Assembly (NCBI RefSeq): GCF_021491375.1
Contig: NZ_JAKEVY010000006.1
Location: forward strand, 1-64,000
Reading direction: 5' to 3'
Length of the DNA stretch: 64,000 bases
From: Flavihumibacter fluminis
GTDB lineage: Bacteria > Bacteroidota > Bacteroidia > Chitinophagales > Chitinophagaceae
The notes under the pieces were generated by a model, which saw nothing but the letters and a program-made list of their open reading frames with translations, made no database searches and was not told where the DNA came from. The translations under genes and the position numbers were made by a program. Below, piece by piece: positions 23,581 to 33,209 of this stretch (the stretch's first letter is position 1; every line of letters starts with the position of its first letter).

Positions 23581-26500
23581 TTAGTTTCTGCTTTCTACGA
23601 TATGCTGATCAATCTGGCTTTCCAGGTCTTTCTGGGCTTTGATTTCTTTCAGCTTTTTACCATAGGCGAGTTTGGTGATCAGAACATATAATACCGGCAC
23701 TACGAAAATGGCCAGGGTAGTTGCTGCAATCATACCTCCAAATACCGTCCAGCCGATTGTCCGGCGCGATTCAGCAGCAGCACCGGTTGCAAATGCCAGC
23801 GGCAAAACACCCAGGATAAAGGCCAGGGATGTCATAACGATGGGGCGCAAACGAAGTTGAACCGCCTGCAGGGTTGCATATACGATATCGATACCTTTAT
23901 CTACCCGCTCTTTTGCAAACTCAACAATCAGGATGGCATTTTTGGCAGCCAACCCAATAAGCGTGATCAAACCAATTTGTGCATAGATATTGTTCGAGAG
24001 AGAGGGTATCAGGGTTAGGGTCAGAATAGAACCAAAAGCACCGATCGGAACTGCAAACAATACAGAGAAGGGAACCGACCAGCTTTCATACAAGGCCGCC
24101 AGGAAGAGGAATACAAACACAACCGAAATCACGAAGATGATGGTTTGCTGACTTCCTGCTGCCACTTCTTCCCTGGTTAATCCTGAAAACTCATAGGTAT
24201 ATCCGGCTGGCAGGGTAGCAGCCACTTCCTGCAGGGCTTGAATAGCCTGGCCACTGCTGTATCCTGGTTTTGCAGAACCATTGATCTGTGCCGACCGGAA
24301 GATATTAAAGTGGTTGATCACTGCCGGTGTTTCGATCACCTGTGTTTTGATAAGAGAGCCCAGCGGTATCATATTACCCATACTGTTGCGCACATAAAAC
24401 TTCTCCACGCCTGCCAGTGAACTTCTGTAACTGCTGTCGGCCTGGCTTACCACGCGGAAGTTTCTTCCATAAATATTGAAATCATTGATATAACTACTAC
24501 CCAGGAAATTGGACAGGGTGCTGTACACTTCAGATACCTGAACCCCCAGCTTTTTTGCCTGTTCGCGATCCACATCCAGTTTATAAGAAGGCGTGCGTGC
24601 ATTAAAGAAAGTATATGCCATGGCGATTTCTGGTCGCTGGTTCAGTTTACCTATAAACTCATTCACCACCTGTTCAAACTTCTTGACATCATCTGCTCCA
24701 CCGGATTGCTGCAATTCAAAGGAGAATCCGGAAGTAGAACCCAATCCGGGTATAGCAGGTGGTGCAATTACCAGGATCCTTGCTTCTTTGATATCTGCTG
24801 TTGCTGCCCTTACCTTGTTCATTACATCCATAGCATGTTGTCCCTTATCTTTTCTGAGATCCCAGGATTTCAGGTTTACAAACACAGTACCTGCATTGGA
24901 TTTATTAGAAAAGCTGATTATGTTCAAGCCTGCTAATCCTCCTACCACCCTGGTTTCAGGAATCGCAGAGATGCGCTTGATCAGGTCATTTAACATCTCA
25001 ACACTCCGGGTGGTAGAACTCGCTTCCGGCATTTCATAGGTAACCAGTACTCGACCTTCATCTTCTGTTGGGATAAATCCGGTTGGCTTGGCTTTAAATA
25101 AAAGAAAGAGGCCAACAAACAGGGCGATCATCATACCCAATACCCAGGGTGTGCGGCGAATCCAACCACCTACTGATTTCGCATAACCACGGGTTACTTT
25201 ATTAAACCAGTTGTTGAAATTGTAGAAAAACTTCTCCAGTACATTTTTCTTTGCATCCGCACCTTTGGAGGGACGCAGCATCAGGGTACAGAGAGCAGGA
25301 GTAAGTGAAAGCGCCACAAAAGCGGAGATCAATACAGATACTGCAATGGTAATCGCGAACTGCTGATACAATCGCCCTACAATGCCGGGAATAAATCCAA
25401 CCGGAATGAATACCGCAGCCAGGATCAATGCAATCGCAATAACAGGCCCGGATATTTCCTTCATCGCCTTTTGCGTTGCTTCCTTTGGCGACATTTTTTC
25501 ATGGTCAATATTATGCTGCACAGCCTCCACCACTACAATCGCATCATCCACCACGATACCGATGGCTAATACAAAGGCAAAGAGCGTGAGGGTGTTGATC
25601 GTGAAGCCAAGGGGACCAAAGAAAATAAAGGTACCAATCAGTGATACGGGAATCGCGAGCAAGGGAATGAAAGTAGCTCTCCAACTTTGCAGGAAAAGGA
25701 ACACAACCAATACCACAAGTATAAGTGCCTCCACGAGTGTATGTAATACTTCGCTGATTGATTCTTCCACCACCGAAACAGTTTCCAGGGGAACTACATA
25801 ATCAATGTCTTTGGGGAAAGTGGGGCGCAGGTTATCCAGGGCTTTCTGGATACCTTTATACGTGTCCAGGGCATTTGCGCCAGGAGCCTGGTAAATCAGC
25901 AGGAAGGCAGCAGCTTTTCCATTTTCCACAAAGGCGTTAATACCGTAATCGAATTTTCCCAATTCTACGCGGGCTACATCTTTCAGGTATACAATAGAGC
26001 CATCTGCAGGGCGGGTTCTTACAATGATGTTCTCGAATTGCTCCTGCGTGGTAAGGCGACTGTTGGTAAGGATGGTGTATTCAAAAGCCTGGGAACCCGG
26101 TTGCGGATTACCACCCACCGTACCTGCTGCCACCTGCAGGTTTTGCTCCTGCAGTGCCTGGTTTACTTCAGCCGGTGTCATATTAAGGGCTGCCAGTTTC
26201 TCCGGGTTGAGCCAGATACGCATAGAAAAATCATCTGCACGGGTGAAAACATCACCTACTCCTTTCACACGGGTAATCGCATCTTTCACATAGAGGTTCA
26301 CATAGTTCCCGATAAACGTGGCATCGTGTGATCCTTTGGGAGAATAGAACCCAAGTACCATCATCACACTCGGATTTCTCTTTCTAACAGTAAGCCCTAA
26401 GCGCTTAACCGCATCCGGTAAGGTGGGTTCTGCTACACTCACCCTGTTTTGCACATCAAGGGTGGCAATATCAATATTGGTACCCACTTCAAAATTGACC

Positions 26501-26775
26501 GTAATACTGCTTTGTCCGCTTGCCGTACTGTTACTGGTCATATAGGTCATACCAGGCGTACCGTTGATCTGGGTTTCAATAGCGGTAGTGGTAGTTTGTT
26601 CCACTGTTTGTGCATCGGCACCGATAAAGTTGCCGGAAACAGAAACAGTAGGAGGAGTGATATCGGGGTATTGGGCAACCGGTAAATTGATCAGCGAAAT
26701 AATACCCACCAATACAATCACGATGGATACTACAATGGCTGTAACGGGCCTTTTAATAAATATATCTGCTATCAT
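23581..26775 (-). CDS. RND multidrug efflux pump, HAE1 family (AcrB-like)
   Basis: The 1064-residue inner-membrane proton antiporter has twelve helices and two large periplasmic loops. It opens MIADIFIKRPVTAIVVSIVI. The proton-relay helix reads AIGIVVDDAIVVVEAVQHNI (two Asp), and the typical GTFIFFGPLGFTINTLTLFA and GLAAKNAILIVEFAKE are present. HAE1 pumps export hydrophobic drugs, dyes and detergents. Last gene of arsR-tolC-mfp-rnd, 30 bases after the adaptor gene. The efflux substrate cannot be told from sequence. Confidence 0.96.
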   Translation of the reverse strand: MIADIFIKRPVTAIVVSIVIVLVGIISLINLPVAQYPDITPPTVSVSGNFIGADAQTVEQTTTTAIETQINGTPGMTYMTSNSTASGQSSITVNFEVGTNIDIATLDVQNRVSVAEPTLPDAVKRLGLTVRKRNPSVMMVLGFYSPKGSHDATFIGNYVNLYVKDAITRVKGVGDVFTRADDFSMRIWLNPEKLAALNMTPAEVNQALQEQNLQVAAGTVGGNPQPGSQAFEYTILTNSRLTTQEQFENIIVRTRPADGSIVYLKDVARVELGKFDYGINAFVENGKAAAFLLIYQAPGANALDTYKGIQKALDNLRPTFPKDIDYVVPLETVSVVEESISEVLHTLVEALILVVLVVFLFLQSWRATFIPLLAIPVSLIGTFIFFGPLGFTINTLTLFAFVLAIGIVVDDAIVVVEAVQHNIDHEKMSPKEATQKAMKEISGPVIAIALILAAVFIPVGFIPGIVGRLYQQFAITIAVSVLISAFVALSLTPALCTLMLRPSKGADAKKNVLEKFFYNFNNWFNKVTRGYAKSVGGWIRRTPWVLGMMIALFVGLFLLFKAKPTGFIPTEDEGRVLVTYEMPEASSTTRSVEMLNDLIKRISAIPETRVVGGLAGLNIISFSNKSNAGTVFVNLKSWDLRKDKGQHAMDVMNKVRAATADIKEARILVIAPPAIPGLGSTSGFSFELQQSGGADDVKKFEQVVNEFIGKLNQRPEIAMAYTFFNARTPSYKLDVDREQAKKLGVQVSEVYSTLSNFLGSSYINDFNIYGRNFRVVSQADSSYRSSLAGVEKFYVRNSMGNMIPLGSLIKTQVIETPAVINHFNIFRSAQINGSAKPGYSSGQAIQALQEVAATLPAGYTYEFSGLTREEVAAGSQQTIIFVISVVFVFLFLAALYESWSVPFSVLFAVPIGAFGSILTLTLIPSLSNNIYAQIGLITLIGLAAKNAILIVEFAKERVDKGIDIVYATLQAVQLRLRPIVMTSLAFILGVLPLAFATGAAAESRRTIGWTVFGGMIAATTLAIFVVPVLYVLITKLAYGKKLKEIKAQKDLESQIDQHIVESRN

Positions 26776-26805
26776 GCTATTCGTACTTCTTCTGATGAAT
26801 CGGGA

Positions 26806-27927
26806 TTATTGTTTGGCTGGAGCAGGTGCTGCTGGCGGAACTGATGCAATCTTCGCGCCTTCCCGCAGGTTTTGTACTCCCTGTGTAACGATGGAATCTC
26901 CTGCCTGCAGTCCGGACTGGATAATGATATCAGTTCCAATAGGTTTACCCAGGACAACTTTTTGTTGGGTTACTGTACTGCTATCGGTCTTTTTGTAGAC
27001 GAAGAATTCGCCCAGTTGCTCTACCACCGCTTTATATGGAATGAGCAAAGCCTGCTCTCCGGAGGCATTCTTCACTTTCAGCGTTCCATTCATGCCGGCA
27101 CGGAGGCGTTCTTCTTTATTTGGGAAAACTACCCTTGCCTTGATGGTTCCGGTTTGCGCATCCACGGCACGATCCAGCAACACGAGTTTGCCCGGTGCAG
27201 GATATTCATCGCTGCCAAAAGCAAGCTGGAAGATGGAATCTTTGGGGGTTGTATTTAACAATTGACTGAAGCGATAAATCTGTGATTGATCCAGGTTGAA
27301 ATCAACAGCCATCTCTCCGGTAGTTGACACTGTGTTGAGAATGGTTTGTCCGGCTGTAACCGGTGCACCTGGTTTTACCATGGATATTCCAATCAGTCCG
27401 TCAAATGGGGCCGTGATACGTGTATAACGTACACTGGTTTGCGCTGCAGCATTGGATGCTTTGGCCGCATCAACCTGTTTTTTTGCCACTTCCAGGGCTG
27501 CATCTGCATTGTCCACGAGCTGGCGTGCAACCGCATCATTTTTCTGCAGTTCATGATAACGATCTGCATCTTTCTGCGCACGGGCCAGGTTGGCTTCCTG
27601 TACATTCAGGTTGGCTACCGCCTGCTGGTAGTTGGCGTTATATAATTGGGCGTCGATGCTATAGAGCAGCTGGCCTTTGCGCACGCGTTGACCATCTTTA
27701 AAATGAATTCCGGTGACAAAACCGCTCACCTGTGCGCGCAGTTCCACCTGGTTAAGGGCAGTTAAGGTAGCAGGAAATTCATCGTAATAAAGTGGGTTGC
27801 CCGGCTTTACAGCTTCCAATGTTACATTCACTGCTGCAGGAGCCATGGGACCCGCCTGTTGCTGTTGCTGACCACAGGCTGCTAAAAGAATTGATCCGAT
27901 AAAGGCTGTATATAAAATGCTTCTCAT
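26806..27927 (-). CDS. RND periplasmic adaptor (membrane-fusion lipoprotein)
   Basis: The 373-residue protein starts with a lipoprotein signal (FIGSILLAACGQ, lipobox LAAC). It has the HlyD/AcrA barrel-sandwich (VELRAQVSGFVTGIHFKDGQ), coiled-coil hairpin (KDADRYHELQKNDAVARQLV), second lipoyl half (TRITAPFDGLIGISMVKPGA) and a membrane-proximal domain. It bridges the pump to the TolC channel. Spacing is 30 bases to the pump gene and 9 bases from the tolC-like gene. Confidence 0.95.
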   Translation of the reverse strand: MRSILYTAFIGSILLAACGQQQQQAGPMAPAAVNVTLEAVKPGNPLYYDEFPATLTALNQVELRAQVSGFVTGIHFKDGQRVRKGQLLYSIDAQLYNANYQQAVANLNVQEANLARAQKDADRYHELQKNDAVARQLVDNADAALEVAKKQVDAAKASNAAAQTSVRYTRITAPFDGLIGISMVKPGAPVTAGQTILNTVSTTGEMAVDFNLDQSQIYRFSQLLNTTPKDSIFQLAFGSDEYPAPGKLVLLDRAVDAQTGTIKARVVFPNKEERLRAGMNGTLKVKNASGEQALLIPYKAVVEQLGEFFVYKKTDSSTVTQQKVVLGKPIGTDIIIQSGLQAGDSIVTQGVQNLREGAKIASVPPAAPAPAKQ

Positions 27928-27936
27928 ACCAGTTGA

Positions 27937-29250
27937 TTAATAGTTAAATTGTCCGAGTTCTTTTTGTACGTCCACTTTACTGGCCAGTACATTATATAAT
28001 GCTGTATAATAATTGATGGTGGCGGTACGCAGATCTGTTTCCGCGTTGATCACTTCCAGGTAGGTTTTAATACCATTCCGGTATTGCAACTGAATCACAT
28101 CATACACTTCCCTGGCGAGATCAAGGTTTTCTTTCAGTGCGAGGTAATTAGTGTAGGTGCTTTTATAGGTCGCAATTGCCTGTGAGTACGCCGCATTCAC
28201 AGAATTTTTCAAACTGAGCAGATCCAGTTTGGTGCGTTCCAGTTGCCATTCTGCCGCATCGATGGCAGATTTTCTTTTACCTCCCTGGAAAATCGGGAAT
28301 CCCAGTGTGATGGCTGCAAAGGAAGCAGGATAGTTCACATTGTAGAGTTTCGCAAACTGATTGTTCAGGTAGTTCAGGTTATACGCACCATTCAGTGATA
28401 CATTCGGCAGGTAGGCCCACTTATTGTATTTGAGGTTAGCTTCCTGTAATTTGATTTGTGTAGTCAGCAACTGGTATTCGATCCGGTTATTCAATTCCGG
28501 ATTTTCATCAGCCGGCGCAGTGATGGATTGTTCCAGTGATGCACTATCATATAACAATTCGATTGGTGTTTCTACCGGGTATCCCATCAGCGATTTCAGG
28601 TATTCCTGCTTTGCTTTCAGAATTTCTTCATTGGCAATTCTGGAAGCTTTGGCATTGTTGAGCGCGATGGTAGCACGCTTGAAATCTGTTTTGTCAGCTA
28701 CCCCGGCATCGTACTGAAATTTTGCATCCTGCAGACTGCGTTCAATTCGACGAATGTTTTCATCTGCCACTTTTACTTGTTGCGTTGTAGCCAGCACATC
28801 GTAATAAGCTTTTGAAACCGCCACTACCAGATCAATCTTACGTTGTCTGGTAGTTTGCAGTGCCTGTTGCTGTACATCCGTACGGGTTCTGCGGGCCAGT
28901 AACACATCGCGGTTAAAGAGGGTTTGCGACATCGTAAACTGCAAAGCAGAAACATTGTCGACACCCAGTTTCACCGGGTTACCGCCAATAATATTTGTTT
29001 GCACTACGAAGTTGTGTTGCAGGTTGTAATTGAAATTCACCTGCGGATACCAGTCGGCCAACCTGTTACGGATATTGGCTGCGGTAATTTTCTCATCGAT
29101 TTCTGATTGCTGCACCAGGGGCTGGTTCTTGAGGGAAAATGCAATAGCCTGTTCCAGGTCCACTTGTTTAGGTAAACTGTCAGGAACAGCCTGTCCATTG
29201 CCCTGTAACCACCCCACCAGGAGTGCGGACAAGAGTAACTTTGTTCTCAT
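27937..29250 (-). CDS. TolC-family outer-membrane efflux channel
   Basis: The 437-residue protein has a signal peptide (MRTKLLLSALLVGWLQGNGQ) and two OEP repeats of long helices: VDLEQAIAFSLKNQPLVQQS starts the first, and KLDLLSLKNSVNAAYSQAIA then VYDVIQLQYRNGIKTYLEVI the second. It ends VQKELGQFNY. It is the outer-membrane exit duct for the RND pump whose genes follow. Nine bases separate it from the adaptor. Confidence 0.95.
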   Translation of the reverse strand: MRTKLLLSALLVGWLQGNGQAVPDSLPKQVDLEQAIAFSLKNQPLVQQSEIDEKITAANIRNRLADWYPQVNFNYNLQHNFVVQTNIIGGNPVKLGVDNVSALQFTMSQTLFNRDVLLARRTRTDVQQQALQTTRQRKIDLVVAVSKAYYDVLATTQQVKVADENIRRIERSLQDAKFQYDAGVADKTDFKRATIALNNAKASRIANEEILKAKQEYLKSLMGYPVETPIELLYDSASLEQSITAPADENPELNNRIEYQLLTTQIKLQEANLKYNKWAYLPNVSLNGAYNLNYLNNQFAKLYNVNYPASFAAITLGFPIFQGGKRKSAIDAAEWQLERTKLDLLSLKNSVNAAYSQAIATYKSTYTNYLALKENLDLAREVYDVIQLQYRNGIKTYLEVINAETDLRTATINYYTALYNVLASKVDVQKELGQFNY

Positions 29251-29283
29251 CTTTTGATTTGTTTCGCTTCTACGTTGGCTTTC

Positions 29284-29559
29284 TTAGCCGGCAATCGTTT
29301 TCAGCTTTTTGATATACTTATCAAGCAGCTCAGTGTTCAGGATGTACGTGTAATTACGTCCGGATTTTTCAGGTTCGATCAGTCCAGCTTCCACCAGGGT
29401 TTTGATGTGATGACTGATGGAAGGCTGTGCCAGGTCCAGTTTCTGAACAATAGCAGCACATTCCAAAACACCTTTTTTCTTTGAAATTGCTTCGAGGATT
29501 CGGAGGCGGTTCTGATCACCCATTGCCTTTGACACTTTCTCAAACTGTTTCCAATCCAT
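29284..29559 (-). CDS. ArsR-family transcriptional repressor
   Basis: The 91-residue winged helix-turn-helix protein reads VSKAMGDQNRLRILEAISKK, then LDLAQPSISHHIKTLVEAGL, then IEPEKSGRNYTYILN. Only one Cys (ECAAIVQ, about residue 33) is present, so neither the metal-binding CxC nor the two-Cys persulfide switch of SqrR/BigR can form in the usual way. As first gene before the RND operon it is the likely local regulator, with a 33-base gap to tolC. Confidence 0.92.
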   Translation of the reverse strand: MDWKQFEKVSKAMGDQNRLRILEAISKKKGVLECAAIVQKLDLAQPSISHHIKTLVEAGLIEPEKSGRNYTYILNTELLDKYIKKLKTIAG

Positions 29560-29581
29560 GATTAAAATTCATTGAAGGATG

Positions 29582-29589
29582 CAAATGTA
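29582..29589 (-). promoter_or_regulatory. Bacteroidota -7 box upstream of the arsR-RND operon
   Basis: On the minus strand this reads TACATTTG, a full TAnnTTTG match, 22 bases before the arsR start. No clear -33 element is seen. Confidence 0.5.
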
Positions 29590-29674
29590 TGGATAAACAA
29601 GTGCAACTGGGGGCTTAGATTCTGTAGTATTTGTGGGAAAAACAGAAGAAAGGACAATTTAACATTTGATGTAT

Positions 29675-29785
29675 GGAGGAAAGGAGGAAGGAGAAAAGGA
29701 GGAATGGCCGTCTTCCTTTCCTCCCTTATCCTTTCTTCCATTCCTCCCTTCTCCTTTCCTCCCTTCTCACGTCTCACGTTTCACA
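29675..29785. repeat. Purine/pyrimidine-rich hairpin and dispersed repeat copy A at the end of the PEP synthase gene
   Basis: A long inverted repeat pairs GGAGGAAAGGAGGAAGGAGA (from 29675) with TCTCCTTTCCTCCC (to 29763), with GGAATGG/CCATTCC closing the loop. It is probably a terminator. The minus strand also carries GTGAAACGTGAGACGTGAG (29767-29785) and GGAATGGAAGAAAGGA. These match the sequence at 42876-42919. The last codons of the PEP synthase gene lie inside this repeat. Confidence 0.7.
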
Positions 29786-32142
29786 TTTTCCATGCCTTTC
29801 AGCAGTGCATCCGGGTTAAAGGAGATGGTATCAATACCTGCTTCTACAAGGAAGCGCGCAAAGGAAGGATCATCGCTGGGCGCTTGTCCGCATAGACCAA
29901 TGGGCCGGCCTGCAACATGTGCATATTCTATTGCCAGGCGGATCATTTCCCTGGCGGCAGGGTTCTGTTCATTAAAGAGTGTACTTACCAGAGCTGAGTC
30001 GCGATCCACGCCCAGTGTCAGCTGAGTGAGATCATTGGAACCGATTGAAAAACCATCAAAATAGCGGGCGAACTCTTTTGCCAGCAAAACATTGCTTGGG
30101 ATCTCCACCATCATGTACAATTCAAGACCGTTCGCAGCTCTTTCCAAACCAAATAGTTTCATCTGTTCCACCACCTTTGCAGCTTCTTCCACCGTGCGGC
30201 AGAAGGGGATCATGACTTTAACATTCGTGAGACCCATTTCCTCTCTCACACGTTTTACGGCTTCACATTCCAGGCGGAAACCTTCTCTATACTTTTCATG
30301 ATAATAACGGGAGGCGCCTCTGAAACCAATCATGGGGTTTTCCTCTTTGGGTTCATATGCAGCACCACCCAGCAGGTTGGCATATTCATTCGATTTGAAA
30401 TCACTCATCCTAAGAATCACCGGCTTAGGATAAAAAGCTGCTGCGATGGTAGCAATACCCTGTGAAAGTTTGTCTATAAAATATTCCTTCTTATCGGCAT
30501 ATCCTTTAGTAAGTGTTGCGATGGCCTGCTTGTCTGCCGCTTCTGCTGCGAGTTCATCAAACTGAACCAATGCCATCGGATGAACTTTGATGGCATGCGT
30601 AATGATGAATTCCATGCGCATCAATCCCACTCCATCATTTGGATAAAAAGATAACTGGAAGGCCTTTTCCGGATCACCGGTGATGAGCATGATACCGGTA
30701 TGTTCGGGCTTGCTGATCGTACTAAAATCATGCTCAATGGTTTCCAGTTTCAGCAAGCCTTCATAAACCTTCCCCGTTTTTCCTTCACAACAGGATACCG
30801 TGATGGGCTGTCCATCCTGAATCTGCTCTGTTGCATTTTCGCAACCTACAATTGCCGGCACACCTAATTCGCGGGCAACAATGGAAGCGTGACTGGTACG
30901 TCCACCTTTATTGGTAATAATCGCGCCGGATTTTTTTAGAATGGGATCCCAATCGGGACTGGTAAGATCGGTGACAATGATCTCGCCGGGCTTTAGTTTA
31001 TCAGCTTCAGCTGTGCTCTTCAGCAACCTGGCAGTACCCATGGCAACTGCAGATCCAATCGCCTGGCCGGATGTCAGTAACCTGGCGCCTGCCTTCTCAA
31101 TTTTATATTCTTTCTGCAACAATGGATTCGCGCGGGAATGAACTGTTTCAGGACGTGCCTGGATTATATAGAGCTGATTTTGCAATCCATCCTTTGCCCA
31201 TTCAATATCCATGGGCTTGGCATAGTGCTCTTCAATGATCCTGGACCAGGAGGCTAGTTGGATGATCTCCTCATCTGTAAGAACAAAAACGCCCCGCTTT
31301 TCAGGTGGAGTAGGAAGGTTGAGCACAGGAGTTTCAGCAGTATCGCCATAGATCATGGTTTGTTCCTTTTCGCCGAGTCGCTTCTGCAGAATAGGCTGCT
31401 TTGCTTTACCCAAAGTAGGTTTGAACACCATGAATTCATCCGGCGTAACGGTGCCCTGCACAATGTTTTCTCCCAATCCCCATACTCCGGAAATATGAAT
31501 GATATCCCGGAATCCGGATTCGGGCTCCAGCGTAAAAAGCACACCTGAGCAGGAGATATCTGATCGAACCATGATCTGAACACCAACTGATAATGCTACT
31601 TTCTCGTGTTGAAAACCATGATCTTCCCGGTATTTGATGGCCCGGTCAGTGTACAGAGAGGCGAAACATTTTTTCACTGCCTGCAGCAGGGCTTCTTCTC
31701 CCCGGATATTGAGATAGGATTCGTGCTGACCTGCAAAACTGGCTTCGGGTAAATCTTCAGCAGTGGCACTGCTTCTTACAGCTACAGCAATTGGTTCTTG
31801 CTTTCCAAGTTCCTTATAGGCCTCCAGTACAGCCTGCTTTAAATGAATGGGCAATTCTGCCTCCATCAATAACTTGCGGGCTGCAGATCCGATTTCCCGC
31901 AGATTGCTGTAATGAACATGATCCAGTTGCTGGATGAGTTCGCGCAAGGGCAGATGCAGCCTGTTCTGGCTAAGAAAATCTTCAAATGCAAGGCCAGTTG
32001 TAGCAAAGCCGTCAGGAACCGGGATACCAAAGGAAGCAAGGCGGGAGATCATTTCACCAAGGGAGGCATTTTTTCCGCCCACGCTGGGTACATCTGTCAA
32101 TCCAATTTCGCGAAAGCGTCTGATCCAGGCTGATTTACTCAT
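29767..32142 (-). CDS. ppsA: Phosphoenolpyruvate synthase
   Basis: ATG 32142 (MSKSAWIRRFREIGLTDVPS) is chosen over an in-frame ATG at 32187; it gives 791 residues, the usual PpsA length. Domains: N-terminal ATP-grasp (GKNASLGEM, VRSSATAEDLPEASFAGQH), the swivelling phospho-His domain with GGRTSHASIVARELGVPAIV, and a C-terminal PEP/pyruvate TIM barrel ending in GLCGQAPSDDP (catalytic Cys). It makes PEP from pyruvate and ATP for gluconeogenesis. It follows the eRF1-like gene after 22 bases. Confidence 0.95.
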   Translation of the reverse strand: MSKSAWIRRFREIGLTDVPSVGGKNASLGEMISRLASFGIPVPDGFATTGLAFEDFLSQNRLHLPLRELIQQLDHVHYSNLREIGSAARKLLMEAELPIHLKQAVLEAYKELGKQEPIAVAVRSSATAEDLPEASFAGQHESYLNIRGEEALLQAVKKCFASLYTDRAIKYREDHGFQHEKVALSVGVQIMVRSDISCSGVLFTLEPESGFRDIIHISGVWGLGENIVQGTVTPDEFMVFKPTLGKAKQPILQKRLGEKEQTMIYGDTAETPVLNLPTPPEKRGVFVLTDEEIIQLASWSRIIEEHYAKPMDIEWAKDGLQNQLYIIQARPETVHSRANPLLQKEYKIEKAGARLLTSGQAIGSAVAMGTARLLKSTAEADKLKPGEIIVTDLTSPDWDPILKKSGAIITNKGGRTSHASIVARELGVPAIVGCENATEQIQDGQPITVSCCEGKTGKVYEGLLKLETIEHDFSTISKPEHTGIMLITGDPEKAFQLSFYPNDGVGLMRMEFIITHAIKVHPMALVQFDELAAEAADKQAIATLTKGYADKKEYFIDKLSQGIATIAAAFYPKPVILRMSDFKSNEYANLLGGAAYEPKEENPMIGFRGASRYYHEKYREGFRLECEAVKRVREEMGLTNVKVMIPFCRTVEEAAKVVEQMKLFGLERAANGLELYMMVEIPSNVLLAKEFARYFDGFSIGSNDLTQLTLGVDRDSALVSTLFNEQNPAAREMIRLAIEYAHVAGRPIGLCGQAPSDDPSFARFLVEAGIDTISFNPDALLKGMENVKRET

Positions 32143-32164
32143 GATTATTCTGTTGGGCACGGAT

Positions 32165-33154
32165 TCAATAAAAGCGAACCAGTGCAATTTGTCCTTGGTC
32201 GGTCAGTTTTCCTTGTTTCACAAATTCAACATCGCCCCCTGATTCCAGCACTTTTTCAATGATCTCATCCACCGCATCCTTTACATAGGAGTAAGGATTG
32301 TGGGGCTGAAATCCATCGAAATGAAATCCGCGTTCCACTACCAGCAACTTGCCATTGTGGTGCATGGCTTCTTTCCAAACTTCAGACATACCGATTGTCA
32401 AGCGCTGTGATTTGCCAGCTTCCTTCAAGCGCTGCAGCACTGCCGCCTCTTTCCAGTCTGACCATTTTTCAAGGTAAGGTTTGAGTACCTCGTCAATCTG
32501 ATCCGAATCTTTCTCGGTTCCGGAAAATTCGATGTAGTCAATGATGCTTCCGGTGCAATTGTTTGCGTTACTGAAGATCCCGATTAATTTCTCCTCTCCC
32601 AATACAAAGGCCGGTAACTGGTAAGCCCGCATTAATTGTTCAAGGGTTTGATCGGCCTGTTTAATGGATGTGGGCAATGAATACTCAATTGGAGCAGACA
32701 GAATACGTTGCTGTTTACCCGGTTCTCCCAGAAGAATGTGCATGTGCTGACTATGCAGCAACAATACCAGGAATTGCCGCGAAACTATTTTGCAATCAAT
32801 CAGATCCCGGATTTCGAATGAATCGTCAATGATGATTTTCGGCACTACATCCATATCGAGATACAATAGTTTCTCAAACACCGGAGAGAGAAACAGTGCA
32901 ATACTCTTTTTATGCGTACTGTAGTTCAGTTGATTCAGCAGATTTCGTAACCGCTGGAGCAATAGCAAGGCCAGTTCGGCGGGGTATTGCTTCAAAAGGG
33001 ATTTTTCCACCTGGTCGCAGGTGTTCTTCAAAGAAGCAGATAGGCTGTCCTTTGCCGTCATTTTTGGATCAAACGGCAACACAATAGATACTGCAGGCCG
33101 ATAATGAACCGCCTCCAGTACCTTTCTCAGGTCTGGTGTAAGTGCTGGAATCAT
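32165..33154 (-). CDS. eRF1-like (baeRF/Balon-type) putative ribosome hibernation factor
   Basis: The 329-residue protein opens DLRKVLEAVHYRPAVSIVLP, the start usual for bacterial archaeo-eukaryotic release-factor-like proteins. It ends with LLVVERGFHFDGF, then VDEIIEKVLESGGDVEFVKQ and GQIALVRFY, the eRF1 domain-3-like fold. Its centre (about 100-210) is the L7Ae/pelota-like part. The GGQ peptide-release motif is absent. Family members (Balon) bind the ribosomal A site in cold or starvation. The PEP synthase gene directly follows. Function here is inferred. Confidence 0.7.
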   Translation of the reverse strand: MIPALTPDLRKVLEAVHYRPAVSIVLPFDPKMTAKDSLSASLKNTCDQVEKSLLKQYPAELALLLLQRLRNLLNQLNYSTHKKSIALFLSPVFEKLLYLDMDVVPKIIIDDSFEIRDLIDCKIVSRQFLVLLLHSQHMHILLGEPGKQQRILSAPIEYSLPTSIKQADQTLEQLMRAYQLPAFVLGEEKLIGIFSNANNCTGSIIDYIEFSGTEKDSDQIDEVLKPYLEKWSDWKEAAVLQRLKEAGKSQRLTIGMSEVWKEAMHHNGKLLVVERGFHFDGFQPHNPYSYVKDAVDEIIEKVLESGGDVEFVKQGKLTDQGQIALVRFY

Positions 33155-33209
33155 AGCCGGTCAGATTTCGTTACGAAACTAGATAGAACCCTGTTAGCAA
33201 AGATTGATA

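Noticed and set aside
29284-29559. Persulfide-sensing SqrR/BigR-type regulator
   Set aside because: Only one Cys is present, so the two-Cys switch cannot form.
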